From Embleya hyalina (GTDB lineage: Bacteria > Actinomycetota > Actinomycetes > Streptomycetales > Streptomycetaceae): a stretch of 64,000 bases of DNA. Positions 7,669 through 16,854 of this stretch are shown piece by piece. How positions within the stretch are numbered: position 1 is the stretch's first letter; each line of letters begins with the position of its first letter. The position numbers and the translations under genes were made by a program. The DNA lies in the NCBI RefSeq assembly GCF_003967355.1, contig NZ_BIFH01000022.1, forward strand, positions 248,001 to 312,000, written 5' to 3'. The notes beneath the pieces are model-generated. The model was not told the DNA's origin. It worked only from the letters and a program-made list of their open reading frames with translations, and did no database searches.

Positions 7669-9399
7669 ATGACACGGTGGGTCGAGATCATTCGGGGCAG
7701 GTACCGGGGGTACATCGGTGAGGCGCTCGACGCCGACGTGGTTGTCGACGTCGGCGTCGAGAGCGACGGCACCCCGGGGATCTGGGACGAGGGGGAGTAC
7801 GACGACGAATGGGAGGAGGAACCGATATCGGTCCGTGTCATCGGCGTGCCGGTCGGGCGGCCCGAGGTGGTGTCCGTCGCGCGAGGGGATCTCCGCCCGG
7901 TCGTGGACACGACCGCCGCGTTCCGCGCATGGGTGGCCGGTGACCACGCGGCCGCGGCCAGGGCCGAGGACCTGACGTTCTTCGTCGAGCGATTGCACCT
8001 TCCCGACACGGACCCGGCCGCCGAGTGGGACGCGTACGTCGCCCACGAGGCGGGTGTGCGTGCCCGTTGCCAGGCCCGACGCAAGGACGTACTGGACGCG
8101 TTCGACCGTGAGTTGGCGGGGCTCGCGCCCGCGGACCTGGCACGGGTGGTGCAACGGGATGTGGCGCGGTGGCTGCCCGACGTGGTTCGTCGGGCCCACG
8201 GCGGCCCGGCTGATGTCGAGCTCACTCCGGAAGACCGCCTGCTCGCGGCCATTTTCGGCACCGGTGAACCGGAAAGCTCGATCTGGGACCGGGCCCGTGA
8301 GCGCTCGTACCTCGTGGAGCGGGCCGCAGCCGACCGCGCATACCTGCGGTGGAAAGCCGATACGGCCCAAATCGAGGACCATCCTGGTCTTCGCCGTGCC
8401 GCCGCGAATCGCGTGCGGCGGGATCGCCCGGCGATCGAACGGCGTTGCCGCGAAGTGTGGGGTGTGGTCCTGCCGGACTCGATCTTCCGGTTCCAGGAAT
8501 TCCTCCTCGCGCTCGGCCCGGTCGAACGCACGGCGTTCGGCGAGGACCTGGGCCTGTACACGTGCGGGATCATGGCCGTGTTCGACGACCCGGCCTGGCG
8601 GCCGGCCGACGGGTCGGACCCGCGCATGCACTGGCGCTACTACTGGGACCCACCGGAGTTCGTCACCTTCCTCAACGGCCCGTACCCCGGCGAGCACCAC
8701 GGACTGTGGTTCGACGACGGACACACGTGCACCGGTGTGCTCCGCCACAGCCCCAAGGACAACTCCGACTTCGGGTTTCCCGAGGGGGGCACACCCCTCG
8801 AGGCGGTCCGGGCGGCGATCGAGAACTTCTTCCTGCACCACGGCGACGAGGACGACTGCGATGCGGACCCCGTACCCGCCCGATACCGGGTTCGGCTGCT
8901 GCGGGAGACGCTGATGCGCTACGAGACGGGCGACCGTCCCGAGCATGGCCACGATTACGACCTGCGGTGCTCACGCGGTGACGACTGGTATCGCACCGTG
9001 GATCCGACCCGCGTCACCACGCTCGATGGAGCAGGAGCACTCGTCACCGGGGCGACGATTCTCGATCGGGGGCACCAACGCAGGGGCGAGAACCGTACGT
9101 TGACCGATCACATCCGTGAGGCGCTCGCCGCCGACCCGTCGGCCCTGCACCGCTTGGTCGCGGATGCGAAGGACCGCTGCCGCGCGGGTGACCCGGCCGA
9201 GGCGTTGGCCCTGGGCCGCGACCTGCACTTCATCAGCGACGACGACAGCCTCCCTCGCCGTGTCCGCATCCCGGAACGCGAACGTGCCGCCGCCGAGCTC
9301 CTCGCGATGGCCTACCGGGCCCTGGGCCGCGACAACCTCGCCGACCTCGCCGAACTCGACCTGCGCGAACGGAAGATTCCCTGGGCCACACCGAACTGA
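7669..9399 (+). CDS. Large hypothetical protein, possible DUF2228/ADP-ribosylation-type
   Basis: A 576-residue protein with ATG at 7669 and an AGGAG about 9 bases upstream. Residues about 1-70 begin with IIRGRYRGYIGEAL, which resembles a KOW or SH3-like barrel, followed by an acidic run. A middle domain (roughly 265-400) reads FRFQEFLLALGPVERTAFGE, then RMHWRYYWDPPEFVTFLNG and GLWFDDGHTCTGV; this resembles streptomycete proteins annotated as ADP-ribosylation family (DUF2228), an assignment I make from memory and hold loosely. The C terminus (about 490-575) is helical and TPR-like. No signal peptide. Converges on the following gene with a 27-base gap. Confidence 0.6.
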   Translation: MTRWVEIIRGRYRGYIGEALDADVVVDVGVESDGTPGIWDEGEYDDEWEEEPISVRVIGVPVGRPEVVSVARGDLRPVVDTTAAFRAWVAGDHAAAARAEDLTFFVERLHLPDTDPAAEWDAYVAHEAGVRARCQARRKDVLDAFDRELAGLAPADLARVVQRDVARWLPDVVRRAHGGPADVELTPEDRLLAAIFGTGEPESSIWDRARERSYLVERAAADRAYLRWKADTAQIEDHPGLRRAAANRVRRDRPAIERRCREVWGVVLPDSIFRFQEFLLALGPVERTAFGEDLGLYTCGIMAVFDDPAWRPADGSDPRMHWRYYWDPPEFVTFLNGPYPGEHHGLWFDDGHTCTGVLRHSPKDNSDFGFPEGGTPLEAVRAAIENFFLHHGDEDDCDADPVPARYRVRLLRETLMRYETGDRPEHGHDYDLRCSRGDDWYRTVDPTRVTTLDGAGALVTGATILDRGHQRRGENRTLTDHIREALAADPSALHRLVADAKDRCRAGDPAEALALGRDLHFISDDDSLPRRVRIPERERAAAELLAMAYRALGRDNLADLAELDLRERKIPWATPN

Positions 9400-9426
9400 A
9401 CGGACAGCGAGATCGCCCGGATCGAG

Positions 9427-10533
9427 CTACTGCCGATTTCCGCCCCACGCTTCCCGCGCACCACGGGCACCACCCCCTCGTCGGAGCGACCGTCGAGCCG
9501 TCGATGGATGGACTTCGGCGAACCCGAGGGTGAGAGTGCCGACGTATCCGGTGCGGGTGATGGCCCAGGCGGTGCCGTCGGGGTCGATCGCGGTGGCGAT
9601 CGGTGCGTCCGGCAGGTCGGTGCTCCCGAGCAGCCGTGCGGTGCCGATGTCCCAGACTCGCAACGACTGTTGCGTCGTGCCCGCGATGACGGGTCGTCCG
9701 CGCATCGTCCCGACCCGGGGGTTCGCGAGATCCACGTCGCCCAGTCCGGGGCCCAGGGGCTCCCGCCGTGCCGGATCCCACACCTGACGATCGGCCCCGA
9801 ACAGGGCCACGGGCCGCCCGTTCAGGTCCCAGATGCCGTGATCGGGGCCGGGGACCGGCAGTGGCCGGCCCACCGGGCGATCCGAGGTGACGTCCCAGAG
9901 CAGGCAGCCGTGCTCGACGGTCACCCGCCACGGCTCCTCCGGGGATGTCGCGTCCGGCGGGCGCGGCCGCAGCCACGCGTACGTCCGTTCGCCGGCCGCG
10001 ACCAGGCGCGAACACTTCCATCCCCGAGGGATGTTCCAACACCCGAGTACCCGATCGCCGTCCCACGCCGCGCGGAACGACGCCACGGTGCGCGAGGAGC
10101 CGTCGAACCCGAGAGCGAGAATGGCCGATCTCCCGCAGAAGACGGCGGGCGCCACGGCCTCGACGAACATGTCGTCACCCAGGAGGCCCGGGACGACGTG
10201 CCCGACGACCTCGAAGCCGTCCCGGGTCACCCGCAGGACGCGATAGCCGCGCGGGCGGCCCGTGATATGCAGGACGAACGTGCCACCCCGCGCGGTGAAG
10301 CACGTGAAGTGCCCGGCCGGGTCGTGCCACCACTCCTTGTCGCCGAAGCCGTGGACGTCGACCACCTCACCGGTGGAGGCGTCCCGCAGGTCCACGCGCT
10401 GGAAACCCTCCCCCGAGCAGTACATCCCGACCAACAGGGTCCGGCCCGCGACGACGACGACCCGCAGCGCACCCGAGTGGTATTCGAACGTGTACGTCGG
10501 CCCGCCGGGAGCAGCCCAACGCGTCTGTCGCAT
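9427..10533 (-). CDS. WD40-like beta-propeller protein
   Basis: A 368-residue protein made of repeated beta-strand blades, for example LRVWDIGTARLLGSTDL and CLLWDVTSDRPVGRPL, which have the WD-type ending followed by a turn. About five or six degenerate blades can be counted. There is no signal peptide or enzymatic motif. Such propellers act as protein-interaction platforms. It is one of three propeller-type proteins in this window (others at 11582 and 43900). Confidence 0.65.
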   Translation of the reverse strand: MRQTRWAAPGGPTYTFEYHSGALRVVVVAGRTLLVGMYCSGEGFQRVDLRDASTGEVVDVHGFGDKEWWHDPAGHFTCFTARGGTFVLHITGRPRGYRVLRVTRDGFEVVGHVVPGLLGDDMFVEAVAPAVFCGRSAILALGFDGSSRTVASFRAAWDGDRVLGCWNIPRGWKCSRLVAAGERTYAWLRPRPPDATSPEEPWRVTVEHGCLLWDVTSDRPVGRPLPVPGPDHGIWDLNGRPVALFGADRQVWDPARREPLGPGLGDVDLANPRVGTMRGRPVIAGTTQQSLRVWDIGTARLLGSTDLPDAPIATAIDPDGTAWAITRTGYVGTLTLGFAEVHPSTARRSLRRGGGARGAREAWGGNRQ

Positions 10534-10618
10534 CCGGGCATTGTCGCATCGGGCGCGACCCGGCGGTCCGTCGTGGGAGGCGTGAAATTCCTAGCCCCGA
10601 TCATGGAGGTGGCTGAGA

Positions 10619-11329
10619 TTGTCGGACATGAACATGCGAACGGGTGTGATCGCCGTCGCCGCGCTGTGTCTGCTGCTCGCCGGTTGCGGGAGCGACGGAG
10701 ACGGTCGGAAGTCGATCGGCCAAGGTATCGGGCAAAGCGCCGAAACATCGGGCGCGTCCCCGGCAGAGCGGAGTGAGGCGGTCGTCGCGCCACCGAGTTC
10801 CCCGCCGGCCTCGGAAACCGGTGCGCCGAGCGCGGCGGTGCCCGCGTCTCCGGAAACCGCCCCGCCCGGCACCGTCACCAAGGCGGGAACCCGATTGAAG
10901 CTGGGCGAATCCGCCGTGTCCGAGTACACGTCGGGCTCCAAGAAGGGTCTTGTGCAGGTCAGACCACTCGCGATCGAGAAAGGATCGACCCGGGACCTCG
11001 AAAAGGCGGGCTTCGCCTTGAAAGAGGATCAGAAGAACATCGTCCCCTTCTACGTCCGGGTCGCCTACACCAACCTTTCGGACACCGACCTGTCCTACAC
11101 CATGCCCAATATCCCGCTCGGGGGTGTGGACGATCGCAGGCAGCGGATGCAGCCGGCCATTCTCTACGGGAAGCTCGACAAGTGCTCGTCCTCCACCTTC
11201 GCGTCGTTCACGAAGGGCGTCACCCGTGAGGACTGCGCGGTATTCCTGCTGCCCGCCGCCGGATCCCTCGACGCCGTCGACTTCCGCATGCCGGACTTCA
11301 CTTCCCCACCCATCGAGTGGAGCCGCTGA
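10619..11329 (+). CDS. Secreted lipoprotein, unknown function
   Basis: A protein of up to 236 residues. The N terminus has a few basic residues, a hydrophobic run (GVIAVAALCLLLAGCG) and the lipobox LAGC, with Cys23 as the lipidated residue. A Ser/Pro/Ala-rich linker of about 60 residues precedes a folded domain that includes VPFYVRVAYTNLSDTDLSY, the look of DUF4352-type immunoglobulin-like domains in actinobacterial lipoproteins. The start is uncertain: TTG at 10619 has GGAGG nearby; ATG at 10628 or 10634 are alternatives. It acts outside the membrane, role unknown. Confidence 0.72.
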   Translation: MSDMNMRTGVIAVAALCLLLAGCGSDGDGRKSIGQGIGQSAETSGASPAERSEAVVAPPSSPPASETGAPSAAVPASPETAPPGTVTKAGTRLKLGESAVSEYTSGSKKGLVQVRPLAIEKGSTRDLEKAGFALKEDQKNIVPFYVRVAYTNLSDTDLSYTMPNIPLGGVDDRRQRMQPAILYGKLDKCSSSTFASFTKGVTREDCAVFLLPAAGSLDAVDFRMPDFTSPPIEWSR

Positions 11330-11581
11330 CCCCGCTCGAACGAGAACCACGACGGCGTCCCGACGGCTTCGACATCGGATACCCCATTCGCAATCGCGCA
11401 ACAACCCCCCCGGTGCGCGACGACGCCCGACCGTCCGAGGATCGAACTTCGGCGCGGGCGTCGCCAGGCGGCCGGCTTCGCCGACGCGGGCGCCCGCTGT
11501 GTCATCCGAGGAAGCCGAGCCCCTCGCGGGTGGCGGATCCGTACAAGCCCCACAGCACGACGCGGGCTAGTTTCCTTCGTC

Positions 11582-13531
11582 ATGCCGATCATCACCGATC
11601 CCGCCGCCACTCTCGGACGACCGGGATTCTGGTACGCCTACTACGACTCGCTGCTCAACTACGGCGACGGCGACGACGAGGACGAGACGGCGTTTCTCAC
11701 CCGCGTACTGGGTAGCGATCCGGACTTCGACTTCGCGTGGCTTCTGGGCCCCGACCCGTACGACGTCATCACGGACGAGATGGACGACGAAGAGCAGGTC
11801 CGGGCCATGGACGCGGCCATGGACAGCGGTGCCGTGCTCAGGTTGCCGTTCATCTCGGGGCACACCTGGATGATCCGGTTCAGCTCCTCGCCGGGGATCC
11901 ATCACACGTTGGACGGCCCGGACTGCGAGGACGTCATCGAACTGGGGCACACCGATGGGCACTTCGCGTTGCCGATCCTGCGCTGGACCGAGGCGTGGCG
12001 GATCGCCGCCCACTTCGACCGGCATCCGACCGGCGAACCGACACCGTTCCCGCCGGCTTTCGTACTTCCGCTCCTGGCACCCCTGACCTGGGCCACGTCG
12101 CCGGACGAGGCCGCGGAAGCGGAACGTGCCCTGGCTCGCGCGTGGACCGCCACCGGCATGATCGACCCTGGACACGCGGCTTCCCTCGCCGCGCGGTTGG
12201 TGACATACGCCCCGGAGGTCGTATGGCGACCCGACCCGGTGTACGGCTGGACCAACAACGGCCGGCACAGCTACCGCGAAGCGGGCGCCGGTCGAGCGGC
12301 CACGTTCGCGGGGATCCGTCGCTTCCTGGACAGCCTCGACAACGACGACGCCCCCAACGCCGTTCCGACGACGGAGCGTCACTCGGACGAGGAGCGGCCC
12401 GCCGCTACAGTGCGGTGGCGCTTCGACGCGGAAGGCCCGGTCGGGCCCATGGTCACCGTGGCCGGAGACCGCGTGTACTGCTTCACCTCGGCGGACGCGA
12501 AGCTGCGGGCACTCGAAGCGGTGACCGGCCGGCAGTGTTGGCAGGCCGGCGTCGGGACGCGGGGGCTCGGCCGCAGCACGGTGACCGTCGACGCGGGCAA
12601 GGTCCACTACGGCGGGGATCACCCGAGCCTGATGGCATTCGACGAACACGCCTCGGGCGAGGCGAGACCGGTGTGGACGTGTCCCGACGACGGAGGGGTG
12701 TGGATCGGAGGAGCGTATGCCGGTTGGGCCGACACCACACCGGTGATCGCCGACGGGCGCCTGTTCGTCGCGGAGGACAGGCTGCGTGCGTGGCGGTTGA
12801 CACCCTCCGGGCCGCGGCCCGACTGGGAGGGATACCTTCCGGGAGCCGCCACGCCACGCAGCCGCCCCGTAGTGGTCGCCGGCCGCGTGTTCGTCGCGGT
12901 CGTCAACGTCGATGACGACCATCGAGACACGAGCGCCGTGCATGTCTTCGACGTCGCGACCGGCGAGCACGTGCGCGGGGTCGGCGATTCCATGGACGGC
13001 GTTTCGCCCACGGACGCGGACCTCGAGGTGGCCGGCGCCGCGCAGGATCTGGTGGCGCACGGCGGCGAACTGTTCGTGCCGGCCGCCGCGTTGACCGTCT
13101 TCGATGCGGCGTCCGGGACCAGGCGATGGTCGGTGGCGACCGAGCGGCGGTGGACCGGATCGATCGCGGTGACCGCCGATTGGATCCTCGGCACCACCTG
13201 TCATCTCGCGTCTCCGACACGATCGGCCGGTCCCGAGTGGCGCTACACCATGGTGGGTGTCGACCGGCGTCGCCGAGAACTCGCCTGGACACTCGCGATA
13301 CCCGACCGCCTCGCCTCACGCGGCGTAGTCGTCGACGGTCGGATGGCGTACTCGGTGGGCTACGACGATCGCGACGCCACGCTCTACGCCGTCGACCTCT
13401 CCACCGGGACTCTGCGTTGGCAGTATCCGCTGGGCCGCTCCACCTGCCTACCGGCGGCATCCGAGGGAACGGCGTACGTCTCGACCGCCGACGGAACACT
13501 GCTGGCGGTGCGCGGCCGATCCGGCCGCTGA
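11582..13531 (+). CDS. PQQ-type beta-propeller repeat protein
   Basis: A 649-residue protein. Residues 1-250 form a separate domain rich in Trp and acidic residues (LGRPGFWYAYYDSLLNYG near the start). Residues about 275-645 are repeated blades with AxDxxTGxxxW-type endings, such as LRALEAVTGRQCWQAGVG and LYAVDLSTGTLRWQYPLG, the signature of PQQ_2-type propellers. No signal peptide or PQQ-binding residues are evident, so it is probably a cytoplasmic scaffold and not a quinoprotein dehydrogenase. ATG at 11582. Confidence 0.72.
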   Translation: MPIITDPAATLGRPGFWYAYYDSLLNYGDGDDEDETAFLTRVLGSDPDFDFAWLLGPDPYDVITDEMDDEEQVRAMDAAMDSGAVLRLPFISGHTWMIRFSSSPGIHHTLDGPDCEDVIELGHTDGHFALPILRWTEAWRIAAHFDRHPTGEPTPFPPAFVLPLLAPLTWATSPDEAAEAERALARAWTATGMIDPGHAASLAARLVTYAPEVVWRPDPVYGWTNNGRHSYREAGAGRAATFAGIRRFLDSLDNDDAPNAVPTTERHSDEERPAATVRWRFDAEGPVGPMVTVAGDRVYCFTSADAKLRALEAVTGRQCWQAGVGTRGLGRSTVTVDAGKVHYGGDHPSLMAFDEHASGEARPVWTCPDDGGVWIGGAYAGWADTTPVIADGRLFVAEDRLRAWRLTPSGPRPDWEGYLPGAATPRSRPVVVAGRVFVAVVNVDDDHRDTSAVHVFDVATGEHVRGVGDSMDGVSPTDADLEVAGAAQDLVAHGGELFVPAAALTVFDAASGTRRWSVATERRWTGSIAVTADWILGTTCHLASPTRSAGPEWRYTMVGVDRRRRELAWTLAIPDRLASRGVVVDGRMAYSVGYDDRDATLYAVDLSTGTLRWQYPLGRSTCLPAASEGTAYVSTADGTLLAVRGRSGR

Positions 13532-13921
13532 CACCGATCCTTCCACCCGAGGCGGCGATGGCGGCGCACACGGTCGGAGCCGCATCCCCACCGCGAAGTC
13601 GCCCGAACTCGCGTCCGCATGGCGGTCGAACACGACCACGAGCTACCCGTGGGTGCACAGTACGTGCGAGTGCCCCATCCCGGCCCGCCCTCGCACCCAC
13701 CCCGGTCGTTGACACCCGCTCGCGATGCGCGGCGTATGTCGCGGGTCGACGGTTCGATGGCCCCGAGGCGTTCGTCATCGCCCGCGCGGTGACGAACGCC
13801 CGATGGATGTGCGGGTCGTCCGCGACGGCGTGCCGCACGCGGTGAACGGTCCACGCGCCGGCTCGGATGGGCCGGCTTCCACGTCCGCTCCGACATGGTC
13901 ATCCGCTGCCACCAGGCCCTG
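13532..13921. other. Intergenic, nothing recognised
   Basis: About 390 bases between convergent genes. Open frames exist on both strands but read as Arg/Pro-rich low-complexity sequence. No clear hairpin or RNA gene. Confidence 0.35.
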
Positions 13922-14239
13922 TCAGTACGGGGGATCGTCCTCGGCCTTGTCGATCGGCCGGTCGGGCAGGTGGTCGATGTCGATGGCAAGGGCGTCGAAG
14001 TACCTTGTCTGTGGCACGCCTTCCCAGGCTTCGACGACGCTCAATCGCTCGATTCCGACCATGCAGGCGAAGATGTCCCTGTCCAGCAGGGCGCCCACAC
14101 TCTGCACCACTATTTCCCAGTCGTCGGGCACATCGGTCAGGGATTCGCGAAGCATCCCGACGGTCAACGGAGTCCCGGCGGCGTGATGTGGACCCTCCGG
14201 CTCCGGCATCGCGAGCGCCACGTGCTCGACCTCGTTCAT
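13922..14239 (-). CDS. Small hypothetical protein, DUF6225-like
   Basis: About 105 residues from the ATG at 14239; a somewhat longer start upstream is possible. The segment TPLTVGMLRESLTDVPDDWEIVVQ matches the pattern of the small streptomycete DUF6225 family (TVGQLRxALxxLPDDTPI), a match I make from memory. The C terminus is acidic. No catalytic motif. It converges on the preceding propeller gene and is divergent from the kinase gene. Confidence 0.6.
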   Translation of the reverse strand: MNEVEHVALAMPEPEGPHHAAGTPLTVGMLRESLTDVPDDWEIVVQSVGALLDRDIFACMVGIERLSVVEAWEGVPQTRYFDALAIDIDHLPDRPIDKAEDDPPY

Positions 14240-14607
14240 CACGGACTCCACGTCTTCGACCTCGTGCGCGGTGCGGTGTGGGAACGCGTGAATGCGGGGC
14301 CCATCGCTACGGCACATCCCGGGACACGCCGACCTCGTCGACGACGCCTTGCCCCGTCGAGCCACGCGTCCATGATTGCCGGCAAGCGTCACCCGAGCCA
14401 GGAAAAACACGTCGCGGCCTCCCCGAACCGCCACAATCGAGCCCCGGCCGAACGGACGTTCGCGGACACGCCCGTCCGGAACAGTCGGCGCACTCCGGCC
14501 GCGCGGCGGCGCTTCGGCGGATGGCGGGGGCGCGTTGCGGCCAAGGGTGATCGGACGGTGCCCACCGGGGTCGATGTCCACGGAGTCGGACATCGAGGCG
14601 CACACGC
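14240..14607. other. Divergent promoter region, no gene seen
   Basis: About 370 bases between the DUF6225-like gene and the kinase gene. It should contain both promoters. The open frame continuing upstream of the small gene is Arg/Pro-rich and does not look coding. Confidence 0.3.
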
Positions 14608-16686
14608 GTGAGTACGCTCCGTGTCGATGAGTCCGCACACAGTGGATGGGTGCCGCTCGTGGTAATCGATGAATTCGTGGGAGCGGGTCGCTATCGCCTC
14701 CTGGCGCGGATCGGCGCCGGCGGCATGGGCGTCGTCTGGCAGGCCTGGGACGAGTTGTTGCAACGTCGCGTCGCGATCAAGTGCGCGCGGGTCAACGATC
14801 CGCGAAGCATGGGACGACTCAAGGAAGAGGCCGCCATCGCGGCGAGATTCGACAGTCCGCACGTCGTCAGGGTTCACGACTTGGTGGTCGAGGGCGATAC
14901 CTGGTGGCTGGTGATGGAGTACGTGGATTCACACAGTCTCGGACAGCTCATCGCCCGATCGGAACAGCGCCCGACACCCGCGCAGGTGGCGTCCGTCGGG
15001 TGGCAGATCGCGGAAGCGCTGCGGGTGGTGCACGCGCATCGCGTGGTCCACGGCGACGTGACCCCGGAGAACATCCTGGTGACCGCCGACGGGACCGGCA
15101 AGCTGGTCGACTTCGGCATCTCGCGGGCACTGGGCGCCGACGGCACCCGCACCCGCGACGGGTCGGTGTGGGGAAAGCCCCGCTACCTCGCCCCCGAAGT
15201 GGCCCGAGGGCGGGGGGCGGGTCGAGCGTCGGACGTGTTCTCGCTCGGCGCCTCGCTCTACGCGGCGCTGGAAGGACACACCCCGTACGGCGACAGCGAC
15301 GATCCGCACGTGCTCCTGCGCCGTGCCCGCAGCGGCAACGTCGACCGACCGACCGCGTCCGGGGAACCGGCCCGACTGATCGCAGAGTTGCTGCACACAC
15401 GACCCGGACACCGCCCCGAACCCGCCGAGGTGTCACGCAGGCTGCGCGCGCTGTCGTCACCGGACCGCGCCGTCGTACCGTGGACGCTTCCCGGACGGGG
15501 AGTCGAGGAGCCGATCGGATCCGAGGCCGCGACGCGGTGCGGGCCCGCTTTCGCCTTCCCCGCCGAGTTCGAGGCCGCGCGCGCATCCGCGGCGACCCGA
15601 CCCGACCGGCGCCCGACGACGACCGGCACCGGCACGCCGACCCGAGTCGCCGACACCGCCCCCGACACCGCCTCCGACAGCCGACCGCCGCGCCGGCTCG
15701 TCCTCCCGCGCCCGGACCTGCGGCGTCCGGGGCGCCTGTGGCCGATCGGCGTCGCGGCAACGATCGTGGCCACGGCGGGGATCATGGCGTGGTCGCCGGT
15801 CCTGGACGGTCGAACCGCGCCCACCGCGGCCGACTCCCGAGCGATCCTCGTCGGTGACGAACGCACCGCCGACCCGTGCGCCCTGCTCGAACCCGCGTCC
15901 TTGGCGCGTTTCGGGAAGAGCACGCTCGACGCGACACTGGGCGGCTTCCGACGATGCGACCTGCTCGTCCACGACACCGAAGGCCGGCGCACGGCCGACG
16001 CGGAACTCTCGTTCACCGAAGGCGGCCAGGAACTGGGGCCACAATCGCGCGCCCGGCGCATCGGCGACATCACGGTGATCGAGGGAACCCCCGTGGGCAA
16101 GGAATGCCCCAGGATCCTGCGGCTTCCGGATGGCTACGTGGTCAAGGTGACGCTCAAGAACCTAGGCGCCGACCCGATCGATGTGTGCGCCATGGCCGAC
16201 GCCGTCACCGATCACGCGATCGACGTCCTGAGCCGCGGCCGGATCCCACGACGCTCGTCCCCCGCCAGGGATGCGTCGCTGATCCGGCTCGACGCCTGCT
16301 CGCTGTTGGACGCGTCCGCCCTCGCACGCGTGCCCGCGATCGACGCGCAGCATCCGAACCCCGGTTTCGGCGACTGGAAATGCCGATGGCACAGCACCGT
16401 CGACAAGGCCGCGATCATCGTGCGGTTCTACCAACGCGAGCCGCTGCCCCCCGACATCGGCGCCCCCCGACAATCGGCCGGCCGTCAGGCGTTCCTCACA
16501 CCCTCCGAATTGGACCATGACGAATGCACGATCCGGGTCGTGCATCGCACGTACCCGAACGGCCCCGCCCATCCGATCGTGGAACTCGTACTGATCGAGG
16601 TCTGGGCGGCGCAATCCCAGGACCGTCTGTGCGCGATCGCCGACGAACTCGGAACCGCCGTGGCCGCGAAACTCCCCCACCCGTGA
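14608..16686 (+). CDS. Membrane-anchored Ser/Thr protein kinase (PknB-like)
   Basis: A 692-residue protein. The kinase domain covers residues about 28-282: Gly loop IGAGGMGVVW (35-44), catalytic Lys58 in AIK, HGDVTPEN (148-155; HGD in place of HRD), DFG (168-170) and the APE of the activation segment. A Pro/Arg-rich linker leads to one membrane helix at about 378-395. The extracytoplasmic part (about 400-692) holds two Cys-containing repeats beginning CALLEPASLARFGKS and ACSLLDASALARVPAI, similar to DUF3558-type sensor domains. The start is GTG at 14608; a later GTG at 14650 is possible. It probably senses an external signal; target unknown. Confidence 0.88.
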   Translation: MSTLRVDESAHSGWVPLVVIDEFVGAGRYRLLARIGAGGMGVVWQAWDELLQRRVAIKCARVNDPRSMGRLKEEAAIAARFDSPHVVRVHDLVVEGDTWWLVMEYVDSHSLGQLIARSEQRPTPAQVASVGWQIAEALRVVHAHRVVHGDVTPENILVTADGTGKLVDFGISRALGADGTRTRDGSVWGKPRYLAPEVARGRGAGRASDVFSLGASLYAALEGHTPYGDSDDPHVLLRRARSGNVDRPTASGEPARLIAELLHTRPGHRPEPAEVSRRLRALSSPDRAVVPWTLPGRGVEEPIGSEAATRCGPAFAFPAEFEAARASAATRPDRRPTTTGTGTPTRVADTAPDTASDSRPPRRLVLPRPDLRRPGRLWPIGVAATIVATAGIMAWSPVLDGRTAPTAADSRAILVGDERTADPCALLEPASLARFGKSTLDATLGGFRRCDLLVHDTEGRRTADAELSFTEGGQELGPQSRARRIGDITVIEGTPVGKECPRILRLPDGYVVKVTLKNLGADPIDVCAMADAVTDHAIDVLSRGRIPRRSSPARDASLIRLDACSLLDASALARVPAIDAQHPNPGFGDWKCRWHSTVDKAAIIVRFYQREPLPPDIGAPRQSAGRQAFLTPSELDHDECTIRVVHRTYPNGPAHPIVELVLIEVWAAQSQDRLCAIADELGTAVAAKLPHP

Positions 16687-16854
16687 GCCGATGCGATCGA
16701 GCACCGGCCGCGTACCCCGAGTCGAGCACGCCGGTCCGTGTTCGGCGGCCGAAGTCCGGCCCGCGCGGGAGATCGGACCGGTCCGCGAGTTTCGTGCCGT
16801 CGGTGGATCGCGCCGGCCCTCGGGATCACCTTCGATCTCGAGGGCCGAGGGAGA

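Noticed and set aside
11582..13531. PQQ-repeat protein as a quinoprotein alcohol dehydrogenase
   Set aside because: No signal peptide, no PQQ-contact residues or disulfide ring motif; only the blade pattern matches.
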